From positions 2,914,001-2,978,000 of the forward strand of contig NZ_JAGYHC010000001.1 of the NCBI RefSeq assembly GCF_019837165.1: DNA of 64,000 nucleotides, written 5' to 3'. Source of the DNA: Virgibacillus sp. NKC19-3. Its GTDB lineage: Bacteria; Bacillota; Bacilli; Bacillales; Amphibacillaceae. Below are positions 46,615 to 55,390 of the stretch, in pieces (within the stretch, counting starts at the first letter, position 1; the number at the start of each line of letters is the position of its first letter). Position numbers and translations under genes: made by a program. The notes below the pieces were generated by a model, which searched no databases, had not been told where the DNA came from, and saw only the letters and a program-made list of their open reading frames with translations.

Positions 46615-47814
46615 TTATGGTCGTACGTAAGTGCCGTCACGTCCTCTGGATAATGTCCATGCAGAGAATTCCGTTGAACAAGGATACTTAGCAGCTTCTT
46701 CCTCATTAATATCGATTCCCAATCCCGGCTGATCATTGGGATACACATAACCTTTCTTAATACTTGGACAGCCCGGAAATACCTCTTCTAGTTGTTCTGA
46801 TAATCCATACCACTCCTGAACTCCAAAGTTTGAACTGCAAATATTTAGATGTAAGTGTGCCATATGCCCGATAGGTGACAGATCGCCAGGGCCATGAAAC
46901 GCTGTTCTCACACTAAACATTTCACAAAAGGTCGCCAATTTCTTTGCTGGAGTTATCCCGCCTATTTGACTAATGTGAACACGAATAAAATCGATTAGCC
47001 CTTCCGTAATAAGCGGTAACCATTCACGTGGATTATTAAAAAGCTCTCCCATTGCAATAGGTGTTGAACTTTGGTTTCGTATCATTCGAAACCACTCCAA
47101 CTGTTCAGGTGCCAACGGATCCTCGAGAAAATAGAGACCATAAGGCTCTAATTGCTTAGATAAATGTACAGCATCGATAGGTGACAGTCGTTCATGAACG
47201 TCAACTAAAAGTTCTATATCAAAACCAACCTTATTACGGATTTCCTCAAACATACGAGGAATGCTTCGCACATACGCTCTCGGGTCAAAATAAGCTCCTG
47301 TAAGGGCACCTTCTGGAGGTACGATCTTCCCGTGATCACCGTAATCACCCATTTGACAGCGAATATAATGATAGCCCTCTTCCATATAACGTTGTACGGA
47401 TTCTTCTAACGACAAAATATCATTACCATAAGCGTGTCGATAAACGGCTGCTCCTTCGCGACACTTTCCTCCTAATAATTCATAAACTGGCATGCCTGCT
47501 ATTTTTCCTTTTATATCCCATAGTGCCATATCTACCCCGGAAAGAGCATTATTTAAAACTGGCCCGTTTCTCCAATAAGAATTACCCATTGCAGATTGCC
47601 AAATATCCTCAATACGAGAGGGATCTTTCCCTATTAAAAATGGTTTTAAATATTCATCTATTGCTGTCTTTACAGCTAAATGACGTTGAGTGAAGGTCGC
47701 ACAACCTAGACCATAGAGATTTGGTTCTGAAGTTTCCACTTTAACAATAACAAGGTTAAATCCTTGCGGAGCTGTAAGAATTGTTTTGACGTTATTAATG
47801 ATTAAATTAGACAT
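46615..47814 (-). CDS. Enolase-superfamily dehydratase, mannonate dehydratase (ManD/RspA) type
   Basis: A 399-residue enzyme with the ManD pattern: NSYWRNGPVLNNALSGVDMALWDIKGK, LLVDVHERLSPIDA (metal Asp), YFLEDPLAPEQ (metal Glu), AMGELFNNPREW (metal Glu) and the catalytic-loop AFHGPGDLSPIGHMAHLHL. Such enzymes dehydrate D-mannonate or D-gluconate to KDG, fitting the kinase and aldolase downstream. Some subgroup members have very low activity, so the substrate may be a related acid sugar. ATG at 47814 is behind GGGAGG; five upstream codons are excluded. Confidence 0.87.
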   Translation of the reverse strand: MSNLIINNVKTILTAPQGFNLVIVKVETSEPNLYGLGCATFTQRHLAVKTAIDEYLKPFLIGKDPSRIEDIWQSAMGNSYWRNGPVLNNALSGVDMALWDIKGKIAGMPVYELLGGKCREGAAVYRHAYGNDILSLEESVQRYMEEGYHYIRCQMGDYGDHGKIVPPEGALTGAYFDPRAYVRSIPRMFEEIRNKVGFDIELLVDVHERLSPIDAVHLSKQLEPYGLYFLEDPLAPEQLEWFRMIRNQSSTPIAMGELFNNPREWLPLITEGLIDFIRVHISQIGGITPAKKLATFCEMFSVRTAFHGPGDLSPIGHMAHLHLNICSSNFGVQEWYGLSEQLEEVFPGCPSIKKGYVYPNDQPGLGIDINEEEAAKYPCSTEFSAWTLSRGRDGTYVRP

Positions 47815-47970
47815 GTTTTTTCCTCCCAATATATAAATTTATTATTATCACCTGAATCTGCAATGAGAATGCTGAATCAATTAGTCAATGTACGTGTGTG
47901 CTATAACTTCAAAATCTGCTAATCGATCTGAATTCTCTTGCAAATTCAGGATATAATTATTTTAATTACT

Positions 47971-48807
47971 CTATTTCACCGATCCTCCTGTAAGACCACT
48001 AATGAAGTATTTTTGTAGAAATAAAAAGACAATCAATAATGGAATCGTCGCAACTAATGAAGCTGCCATCAAATCAGGCCACATGACTTTATACTCACCA
48101 ATCAATTCTCCAATACCAACTGGTACCGTTTTCAAAGCTTCATCATTTATAAGCACTAATGCAAACATGTATTCATTCCACCCTACGATGAAACAATAAA
48201 TGGCCGTTGCGACAACGCCAGGAAGACTAAGTGGGAGAACTATCTGTATAAAGGTTCGCAGCTTCCCACATCCATCAATAGCCGCTGCATCATCTATTTC
48301 CTTAGGAATAGAATTAAAATATCCCATCAGCATCCATGAGCAAAGCGGAAGCGTAAATGTAATGTATGTTAAAATTAACCCAATATGAGTGTTAACAATA
48401 CCCAGTGTTCCAAAAATCTTATAAAAGGGAATAAGCAACATTATTGATGGGAACATCTGCGTGAGTAATAAGAAGATTAAGAAAGATCCTTTACCACGAA
48501 AAGAAAAGCGGGATGCTCCAAAACCTGCTAATGCTGAAAAAAGTAAAGAAATAACGGTTGCCACAGAAACTACCAAAAAACTATTTATAAAATAATATAC
48601 AAACGGGTAGTCCGTCCACATACGTACAAAAGCTTCCCAGGTTATTTCATTCGGAATCCATTTCGGTGGAGTCGTAAATACCTCCGTCATTGGTTTGACT
48701 GCTGTTGACAACATCCATAACACTGGAATAATGACAAACATGGAAAATACAAATAAGACAATGTAAATCATCAATCTATTAATATTTTTTGTGTTTCTAC
48801 TGCTCAT
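47971..48807 (-). CDS. Carbohydrate ABC transporter permease (MalG type)
   Basis: A 278-residue permease with six helices, the periplasmic loop MTEVFTTPPKWIPNEIT, and the cytoplasmic coupling motif EIDDAAAIDGCGKLRTFIQIVLPLSLPG (EAA loop). It pairs with the MalF-type permease whose gene overlaps it by 11 bases. No ATPase gene is present, so a shared MsmX-type ATPase elsewhere is probable, as in B. subtilis. Confidence 0.92.
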   Translation of the reverse strand: MSSRNTKNINRLMIYIVLFVFSMFVIIPVLWMLSTAVKPMTEVFTTPPKWIPNEITWEAFVRMWTDYPFVYYFINSFLVVSVATVISLLFSALAGFGASRFSFRGKGSFLIFLLLTQMFPSIMLLIPFYKIFGTLGIVNTHIGLILTYITFTLPLCSWMLMGYFNSIPKEIDDAAAIDGCGKLRTFIQIVLPLSLPGVVATAIYCFIVGWNEYMFALVLINDEALKTVPVGIGELIGEYKVMWPDLMAASLVATIPLLIVFLFLQKYFISGLTGGSVK

Positions 48808-49672
48808 CAGCCATCACCTTCCTATAAATAAAGCTTATAAAAAGACAAACAAACAATACTAGCACGGAAAAGGCTGCAGCTCGTCCAAATTGAAAGTCTT
48901 CAAATGCCCTCTGGTAAATATCTATACTTACGACACTTGTTGTATCAACTGGACCTCCGGCTGTTAATAACCAAATAATGGTAAAGTGCTTAAACCACCA
49001 CACAGTTTCAAGAATTAATGCCACTAAAAGGACTGGTTTTAATCCTGGTAAAGTGATGTGTCTGAAAGATTGCAATTTGTTACTTCCATCGAGTTCTGCT
49101 GCTTCATATAGTTCCTTTGGAATAGACTGGAGACCCGCCGATGCTAAAACCATAATTAGTGGATACCCTTTCCAAATACAAGCTATAGCAACAGCGATTA
49201 AAGCAACTTTTGGATCTGCCAACCAAGAAATGGGTTCAGAAATCAAATGAAGCTTCAGAAGTATATGATTGAACAATCCATACATCGGATCATATAACCA
49301 CTTCCAAAGTAGTGCAACTACAACTTCTGGGAACAACCATGGAAAAATTAAAATAGCTCGAAAAAAACCTCGCCCTTTTATTTTCGTATTTAACACGACA
49401 GCTAATAACGTTCCTATAACCATATTTCCTGCAACTACAATAGCGGTAAACTTTAATGTTGTATACACCTTTCCGATAAATTCAGGAGTTGAAAATGCCT
49501 CGATGTAATACTTAAACCCAACAAAATCCCACCGATTGGTTAAATTTGTATCAAAAAAGCTAATATAGGCCCCATAAATGAGTGGATATACAATTAATGC
49601 AATCAGCATTATTGCAGAAGGTAAGATAAACCAATATCCACTCCATCTAGATCGGGTTAGATTTCCATTCAT
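48797..49672 (-). CDS. Carbohydrate ABC transporter permease (MalF type)
   Basis: A 291-residue permease with six helices and the EAA motif KELYEAAELDGSNKLQSFRHITLPGLKP. N-terminal WSGYWFILPSAIMLIALIVYPLIYGAYISF is typical of CUT1 permeases. It forms the membrane channel with the following subunit and receives sugar from the lipoprotein encoded upstream. GGAGG lies ten bases before the ATG. Confidence 0.92.
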   Translation of the reverse strand: MNGNLTRSRWSGYWFILPSAIMLIALIVYPLIYGAYISFFDTNLTNRWDFVGFKYYIEAFSTPEFIGKVYTTLKFTAIVVAGNMVIGTLLAVVLNTKIKGRGFFRAILIFPWLFPEVVVALLWKWLYDPMYGLFNHILLKLHLISEPISWLADPKVALIAVAIACIWKGYPLIMVLASAGLQSIPKELYEAAELDGSNKLQSFRHITLPGLKPVLLVALILETVWWFKHFTIIWLLTAGGPVDTTSVVSIDIYQRAFEDFQFGRAAAFSVLVLFVCLFISFIYRKVMADEQ

Positions 49673-49699
49673 TTATTATCTACCTCCGAATTGTTACCC

Positions 49700-49735
49700 T
49701 TTATGGGAAAGACATTAAACTATCTTTCCCATAAA
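49700..49735 (-). repeat. Intra-operon stem-loop after the sugar-binding protein gene
   Basis: Perfect arms TTTATGGGAAAGA and TCTTTCCCATAAA with a ten-base loop, directly after the binding-protein stop. No T tract, so it more likely protects the upstream mRNA or lowers permease expression than terminates fully. This is common in ABC sugar operons. Confidence 0.75.
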
Positions 49736-49739
49736 GATT

Positions 49740-51041
49740 CTATTTATTTTGTTGAATTTCTTGGCGCACTTTTTCAGCTGCCGCCTTAGCCGCTTCTTCT
49801 ACAGTTTCCTGACCACCAATAATAGATTGATAGGCCTCACCCACTATATTCTGTACAGTAGAATTATAGGTAACAGTTGGAACAGGATAAGTATAATTAA
49901 GTGATTCAATATATCCACCTAGAACAGGGTCATCAATAATATCAGGATCTTCTCCTACCTCTTGTACTACAGGTAGACGATATGTTTTTTCAGTCCATTT
50001 TTTTTGATTTTCCTTACTTACAAGAAATTCTAAATATTTAGCTGCTTCTTCTTTATTTTCACTATTATTAGAAATAGAATATCCAAGCAAACTCTGTGTA
50101 GTAGTATGTTCAGCTTTTTTAGGGACAGGAACACCACCAAATTTTCCTTCCAATTCAGGGTTCTGATCTAAAATCATGGATACAGTATGGGGACCTGTAA
50201 GCATCATCCCTGCTTTTTCACTCGCCATCATACTTATTGCTTCTGAAAAGCCTGTTTGTATGATACCAGGAGGTACTACTTCGTGTTTTGTCTCTAGCTC
50301 TGTGAAAAACTTAAAAGCTTCTACTGCTTCGGGAGAATCAAGCTCGGTAAGCCATTCGCCGTCTTGCTCTATAAGTTCTGCAGCACCAAACGATCGTAAG
50401 ATTTGAATGAATCGTCCAGCACCAGACTGATTTTTTTCACCTATCATCGCAAACCCATATCTGTCCACTTCCCCGTCATTATCCGTATCCTTCGTAAATG
50501 AACGTGCAGCATCGAGAGCTTCCTCCCATGTTTCTGGTGGTTTTAAACCTTCCTCCTCAAACCAGTCTGTCCGATAAAGTAATCCATATGGCATTGTCTC
50601 CCAAGGCATAAATACTTGGTGTCCATCTACATTGGACTCCTCTATAGCATTTGAGTAAAATCGATCAAAATAATCTTCACTGAATAACTCTGTTAGATCA
50701 GCTGCAATACCCATATCATGATATTGAAGGTAATATTCCGGCGTATTCAAAAAAATATCCGGTAAGTCTCCACCTGTTGCCATAGTTGTAATTTTTGTGT
50801 TCATTTCATTCGCTGGTACAGCTATAAACTCTATTTTTATATTTGGATTCTGTTGCATGAATTCCTCTGCAATTTCCCTTTCAACTTCCCCATTAGGTTC
50901 CTCAGTCTGTGATGCTGATAAAACCTTTAATGTAACGACATTATCAGATTGATTATTAGAATTAGAACTATTGGAACATCCGACTAAAATCAAACTGATT
51001 GATAAAATAATACATACTGATAAAAGGCTCCTTTTTCTCAT
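49740..51041 (-). CDS. Sugar ABC transporter substrate-binding lipoprotein
   Basis: A 433-residue CUT1 receptor. A signal peptide ends in the lipobox ILVGCSN, followed by a Ser/Asn-rich linker. Family blocks include GDLPDIFLNTPEYYLQYHDMG, PYGLLYRTDWFEEEGLKPPETWEEAL and KAGMMLTGPHT. ATG at 51041 follows GGAGG; five upstream codons are excluded. In the KDG cluster it probably binds a hexuronate, aldonate or oligomer thereof. There is no separate marker of the exact sugar. Confidence 0.9.
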   Translation of the reverse strand: MRKRSLLSVCIILSISLILVGCSNSSNSNNQSDNVVTLKVLSASQTEEPNGEVEREIAEEFMQQNPNIKIEFIAVPANEMNTKITTMATGGDLPDIFLNTPEYYLQYHDMGIAADLTELFSEDYFDRFYSNAIEESNVDGHQVFMPWETMPYGLLYRTDWFEEEGLKPPETWEEALDAARSFTKDTDNDGEVDRYGFAMIGEKNQSGAGRFIQILRSFGAAELIEQDGEWLTELDSPEAVEAFKFFTELETKHEVVPPGIIQTGFSEAISMMASEKAGMMLTGPHTVSMILDQNPELEGKFGGVPVPKKAEHTTTQSLLGYSISNNSENKEEAAKYLEFLVSKENQKKWTEKTYRLPVVQEVGEDPDIIDDPVLGGYIESLNYTYPVPTVTYNSTVQNIVGEAYQSIIGGQETVEEAAKAAAEKVRQEIQQNK

Positions 51042-51318
51042 AAAATTAACCTCCATTATTTTTCAAGGCTTGTATTTAACTGCTTTTCTCCCAATGCATT
51101 AACCAATAAACCAGGATTCAAACTATCAGCTGTTTTATATTGATCTCTATAATCGATACTAGCAAACATAATAAGCATAGAGACGCAACATAAAACGCAT
51201 CTATTTTTCTCAAATTAAGTCCCTTTCTTCCCCGTTATTTGCTGGTTGTATTTACGATTAATAATCAAAAAGTAATTGTAAACATCTATTTACATTCCCT
51301 TCTTAAAATTTTACTTCT

Positions 51319-52320
51319 CTAACATGAGGTGCGGACTATTAATTCGGCTTTAAATCTATGAATTTTTGGATCTGTGTTAATATCTTTATTAATTCTTTGT
51401 AATAAAAACTTCGAAGCCTCCTTTCCGATAGAAAACGCGGGCTGTGCAACTGTTGTTAGTGTTGGGTCGTATATATTAGCAAATGAAACATCATCGATAC
51501 TTATCAGTGCAAAGTCATCAGGAATCTTCATATTATTTTCTTTTGTAAAATTTAACACCTCCATTAAAGTAAGATCATTTCCAGTAAATAACGCTGTCGG
51601 TGGATCTTCTAGAGAAAAGATTTCTTCCAGGCCTTTTTTTATTTCATGAACTTCAAGGCCTTTAATATATTCTTTAACAGGTTGGATTCCGTGAGCCTTT
51701 AACGCCTTCTTGTAACCTTCTATTCTTTCGACCCTTGGGGTCACGTTGTGAATTAAAGACGATGTTATCATTCCAATACGACTATGCCCGCTTTTAATAA
51801 AATAATCCACAGCCATCTTAGAAGCATTTTCGTTGTCTAAAAGAAATGTATCTACTTGAAGATCCTCAACCTTACGGTCAATAAAAACCAAAGGAAATTC
51901 CTCATCTACCATTTTCTTATACAAATCAACATTTCCATCGGTGGGAAATACAATAAGGCCATCCACTTGCTTTGCTCTCAACATATCAATGTATTTCTTC
52001 TCTTTGATTGGGTCATCATCCGCATTACAGACAATGACATGTATGTCTTGTTCATTGCATTCATCTTCAATAGCCCGTATCACTCGTGTTGAAAATGAAT
52101 GCAGAATATTGGCAACTATTACGCCGATGGTGAATGTTCTTTTTTGTTTTAGACTTCTCGCCAAATAATTGGATTGGTAGCCTAATTCATTTATTGCTTC
52201 TTCAATTCGCTTTTTGGTTTTCTCTCCCATGTAATCATATCTCCTGTTAAGATACTGAGAGACTGTACTCTTTGAAACGTTTGCAAGTTGTGCGACATCA
52301 TTCATGGTTGCTCTTTTCAA
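51319..52320 (-). CDS. LacI family regulator of the KDG cluster
   Basis: A 333-residue repressor. The helix-turn-helix MNDVAQLANVSKSTVSQYLNRR starts at residue 6, followed by the hinge helix SNYLARSLKQKRT and a periplasmic-binding-protein-like sensor. It resembles KdgR-like members. TTG at 52320 is nine bases after AAAGGA; the TTG at 52338 would cover the ribosome binding site. Its own promoter is overlaid by two palindromes, so it is probably autorepressed. It likely also controls the ABC, ManD, kdgK and kdgA genes, with a KDG-type inducer; this is inferred. Confidence 0.88.
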   Translation of the reverse strand: MKRATMNDVAQLANVSKSTVSQYLNRRYDYMGEKTKKRIEEAINELGYQSNYLARSLKQKRTFTIGVIVANILHSFSTRVIRAIEDECNEQDIHVIVCNADDDPIKEKKYIDMLRAKQVDGLIVFPTDGNVDLYKKMVDEEFPLVFIDRKVEDLQVDTFLLDNENASKMAVDYFIKSGHSRIGMITSSLIHNVTPRVERIEGYKKALKAHGIQPVKEYIKGLEVHEIKKGLEEIFSLEDPPTALFTGNDLTLMEVLNFTKENNMKIPDDFALISIDDVSFANIYDPTLTTVAQPAFSIGKEASKFLLQRINKDINTDPKIHRFKAELIVRTSC

Positions 52321-52351
52321 TTTTTTTCTTCCTTTCAATAACCTAATTTAA

Positions 52352-52405
52352 CTGAAACGGTTTCAGATAAACCGATTTACTAAACCGTTTTAGTAAATCG
52401 GTTTA
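52352..52405. promoter_or_regulatory. Operator palindromes before the LacI family gene
   Basis: A 15-base palindrome CTGAAACGGTTTCAG (52352-52366, central base aside) sits two bases from a 38-base palindrome. The latter has 17-base arms (52368-52384 TAAACCGATTTACTAAA and 52389-52405) around CCGT. Both contain AAACCG/CGGTTT half sites and lie just downstream of the promoter -10, where a bound repressor would block transcription. Confidence 0.75.
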
Positions 52406-52411
52406 GTTAAA

Positions 52412-52439
52412 TATATAATACAATGTAAGCGTTTGTCAA
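52412..52439 (-). promoter_or_regulatory. Promoter of the LacI gene with cre-like site
   Basis: TTGACA (52434-52439) and TATATA (52412-52417), 16 bases apart on the minus strand. TGTAAGCGTTTGTC at 52424-52437 resembles a catabolite-repression cre site overlapping the -35 and spacer; two of fourteen positions deviate. Confidence 0.65.
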
Positions 52440-52925
52440 TATTATTTTGAAGATTTTTTAGAATTTTTTGTTGGATCTAAAAGTTATAAGAAAGGCAAGT
52501 TTTTACTTCCCAACATGTCTGTTTCTATTCTATTTCCAAAAATCTAAAGGGGACAACCAAAGTACACTAATGATGATTGATCTCGTTTTTTTAGATGGCC
52601 AATGAAATCCCTCTCTTTGTAACCGATTACTTTATAACACTAGTTCATTTTGATAAGGACTATGTCGTAGCAGAAACAGTAATTCCAATTGTTGGGAGTT
52701 TTCCTATGAAAATAAAGCGTTTATCATGAAGCGTGGTTATGGTACTCGGTCACATTCCATGTATCCGGGATCAAGTCGAGAAATACGAACACATCAGCCG
52801 CAATGGCTGCATGATTTTTGATTAAGCAGACTTTAGCTAATTTCGTTTTTATCAAATTGTTTATAGTCTTGTTTTGTAATCGCACTTCAGAATACCTTGA
52901 ACTTTTTATCATATGTACTTACGCA
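52440..52925. other. Gene-free stretch between LacI gene and allE
   Basis: About 490 bases with stops in all frames. A 62-codon frame (52724-52912, -) has no family resemblance and no ribosome binding site. May be a decayed gene or the joint where the KDG cluster entered the all locus. Confidence 0.4.
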
Positions 52926-52963
52926 TTAAAAAAATGGTAAAAGCGCAAAGTACTTTTACCATT
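52926..52963 (-). terminator. Terminator of allE
   Basis: On the minus strand ATGGTAAAAG and CTTTTACCAT enclose nine bases, followed by TTTTTTTA. Confidence 0.85.
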
Positions 52964-52974
52964 CTCATCACTAC

Positions 52975-53739
52975 TTATAAAGAAGCGTCGCGATTGCAGT
53001 CTTTCGAATAAACATAGCTTAATTTTTCTCTGCCTACTGCATAAGCAGCTTGTAAGCAATAGGTACCCATAAAGATATAGTCGTCTTTCTTCACTGGAAT
53101 CCATTCGTTATCCAAATTGTACATCCCTTCTCCAGACAAAAGATAAGCCCCATGTTGCTGATAGTGCGTTTCTACAAACGGGTGACTTGCTGCTGGGTCA
53201 AAGGTGAGAATATGGAAATTCATATCAAAAGCAATATCTGTTGGTAGCAGATCCTGAATATGCACATTTTCCATATCATCATAAATAACTTCTTCATTGT
53301 CGTTTGAATTTCCTGCATGGATCCATGGGGTATGTCCTTCTAGAGGTTTATGCTTTTGTTTGTATAAGAATAATCTAGAATCCGTGCCTTGCAAGTTTTC
53401 TAAGTACATAACTACAGATGGAGGACAGTATAAATATCCTCCTTCTTCAAGAATGAATTCTTCCTCGTTAGCACTGGCTTTTACTCTACCTTCTAAAACA
53501 TACACAAAAGTTTCAATATCATTCTGGCCTCCAAAACCTTTTTCGTTTTTTCCCCCTTTATGAAGGGTAACAATATAATCAACAAAGCTAGCACCTGTTT
53601 TCGGGGATGAAAGAATACTCATCGACGTATTTTCAAAACCAGGAATAACATTATTGACTAGACCTTCCGGTGGTAAAACAGCAAATTTACCAGGCTTTAC
53701 TACTGCTCTGCTTGTTAAAATATCATTTGGATAACCCAT
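52975..53739 (-). CDS. allE: (S)-ureidoglycine aminohydrolase
   Basis: A 254-residue bicupin that removes ammonia from (S)-ureidoglycine to give (S)-ureidoglycolate, with Mn2+. The N-terminal cupin has FGGQNDIETFVYVLEGRV. The C-terminal cupin holds the metal-binding pattern HPFVETHYQQHGAYLLSGEG (Glu, His and His). Length and the start RAVVKPGKFAVLPPEGLV match E. coli AllE (YlbA). GAGGGG precedes the ATG. It stands alone with its own terminator, between two gene-free stretches. Confidence 0.93.
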   Translation of the reverse strand: MGYPNDILTSRAVVKPGKFAVLPPEGLVNNVIPGFENTSMSILSSPKTGASFVDYIVTLHKGGKNEKGFGGQNDIETFVYVLEGRVKASANEEEFILEEGGYLYCPPSVVMYLENLQGTDSRLFLYKQKHKPLEGHTPWIHAGNSNDNEEVIYDDMENVHIQDLLPTDIAFDMNFHILTFDPAASHPFVETHYQQHGAYLLSGEGMYNLDNEWIPVKKDDYIFMGTYCLQAAYAVGREKLSYVYSKDCNRDASL

Positions 53740-54368
53740 TATTCATTTCCCCTCTCATTACGTATAACTTCATAGTACCATATTATCGGAAATCAACACT
53801 CTATTTTGGTAACTTACGTTTTACACTCTGAAAAGCAAATAAAAACCATTCTTTAAAAATGGAAGAAGAACATATAAAAACCGCATGAACACTAAGCCTT
53901 TGGTATAATTAAGATATCAATCCAAACCAACAAAAGGGACGTGTTATCATGCGATAAAAAGTTAAAGAAAACGAAAATGTATTTCAATCTCCTGGATTTT
54001 CAATTGACTCCACATATACAAAAGGGGATGAAGAATTTAACTTCTGCTCGCTTGTTCATGAGGTTGGATTTAAAAAGAAACTGGGAATTTTCATGTTTAT
54101 GCTTTTGTTTCCACTTATGCTCATCAATCGTGTTAATCATCTTTATAAAAGCAATTTCAACACCATGAAAAAAGGTATTTTACGAGTTAGAAAACCTGAT
54201 GATGAGACTTTTGAAACTAACAAAATCACAAGTAACCTAAGCATACTTCATGCAAATTATGTACTGGTAAGCAGCTGGTTCCAAGCAAGGTTTTCATATC
54301 GACTGTTAGGGACAAGGGAATCCAATGTATTTTATGCCTACGGACTCCTAAGTTTCGGAGTACGACAC
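53740..54368. other. Region with a broken, unidentified frame
   Basis: Behind a weak ribosome binding site at 53936, an ATG at 53949 is followed by CGA and a stop. Then the same frame runs open for about 155 codons (KVKENENVFQSPGFSI..., later LGIFMFMLLFPLMLINRV) up to 54425, overlapping the 3' end of the carbamate kinase gene. I cannot assign it to a family; a decayed transposase or membrane protein gene is possible. A hairpin ACTCC/GGAGT lies at about 54344-54363. Confidence 0.35.
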
Positions 54369-55307
54369 TTAAGCTGTAATTATTGTGCCACTTTTGCCTT
54401 GGACAGCCATATCAACTTTCTCTAGTGAACAAATAATCGACGTTTCCCTTTTTCTAGCGAAGGCCAATGCAGCTTCGACTTTGGGCCCCATGCTTCCTTT
54501 ACTAAATTGACCTTCTTCTACATAGTCTTCCATTTCTTTCACCGTGATGTTTTCTAAAGCCTTTTGTTCCGGTTTACCGAAATTAACAAAGACATTTTCA
54601 ACATCCGTTAAAACCATAAAAATATCGGCATTTACTTCTACTGCCAGCATATGACCGCTGCGGTCCTTATCAATGACAGCCTCGATTCCATCATAACTTC
54701 CCTCTTCATTACTGATTACAGGAATTCCTCCACCACCACAGGCAACAACAACATTCCCAGCTTCGGCAAGATCTTTTATGGCTTTTGCTTCTAAAATGGC
54801 TTTCGGTTGTGGAGACGGAACAACTCGGCGCCATCCACGATTTGCGTCCGCCTTCATATTCCATTTTCTCTCAGTCATTAATACTTTAGCTTCTTCTTCT
54901 GAATAGAAAGCACCGATTGGTTTAGAAGGATCATTGAAATCCTCATCATCCTTGGACACTTCAACACGTGTTAGCAAGTTTACAACATTTGTGCTTAACC
55001 CAAGCGCTTTCAGTTCAGCTTGAATAGATTGAACCATCATATAACCAATAAATCCTTGGGACTCTCCGTTTAAAACATCTAATGGCATTGGTGGAACAAC
55101 ACTTGCTGCTTCTTCATTCTGACGGAGAATGTTTCCCACTTGAGGACCGTTTCCATGTGTTATCACAAGTTTGTGTCCATCTTTAATTAACTTTGCCAGA
55201 AATTTACTACTTTTTCTTACATTATTTAGTTGTTTTTCGTATGTTGCCTCTTGCTTCGCTTGTAAAATTGCGTTACCACCAAGTGCAACAACAATTATTT
55301 TTCCCAT
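54369..55307 (-). CDS. allK: Carbamate kinase of the ureide pathway
   Basis: A 312-residue amino-acid-kinase-fold enzyme that makes ATP and carbamate (then ammonia and CO2) from carbamoyl phosphate and ADP. Motifs are VALGGNAILQ at the start, THGNGPQVGNILRQNE near 50, and CGGGGIPVISNEE near 210. The gene is in the all operon after allG, and no arginine deiminase genes are near. It therefore plausibly uses carbamoyl phosphate from oxalurate, like E. coli AllK (YbcF). Start after GTAGGAGA. Confidence 0.93.
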   Translation of the reverse strand: MGKIIVVALGGNAILQAKQEATYEKQLNNVRKSSKFLAKLIKDGHKLVITHGNGPQVGNILRQNEEAASVVPPMPLDVLNGESQGFIGYMMVQSIQAELKALGLSTNVVNLLTRVEVSKDDEDFNDPSKPIGAFYSEEEAKVLMTERKWNMKADANRGWRRVVPSPQPKAILEAKAIKDLAEAGNVVVACGGGGIPVISNEEGSYDGIEAVIDKDRSGHMLAVEVNADIFMVLTDVENVFVNFGKPEQKALENITVKEMEDYVEEGQFSKGSMGPKVEAALAFARKRETSIICSLEKVDMAVQGKSGTIITA

Positions 55308-55390
55308 TCTCCTACCCCCCAGAATTAGATACTTTAATGATCGAGCACTGGATACGCCAGTACTCGAGTACTTAAGTAGTCACGTTAATT

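Noticed and set aside
46494-46748. 84-codon frame at the end of the mannonate-dehydratase-like gene
   Set aside because: It is an out-of-frame shadow of that gene without its own ribosome binding site.
54369-55307. Carbamate kinase as part of an arginine deiminase pathway
   Set aside because: No arginine deiminase, ornithine carbamoyltransferase or arginine-ornithine antiporter gene is nearby; it sits in the all operon.
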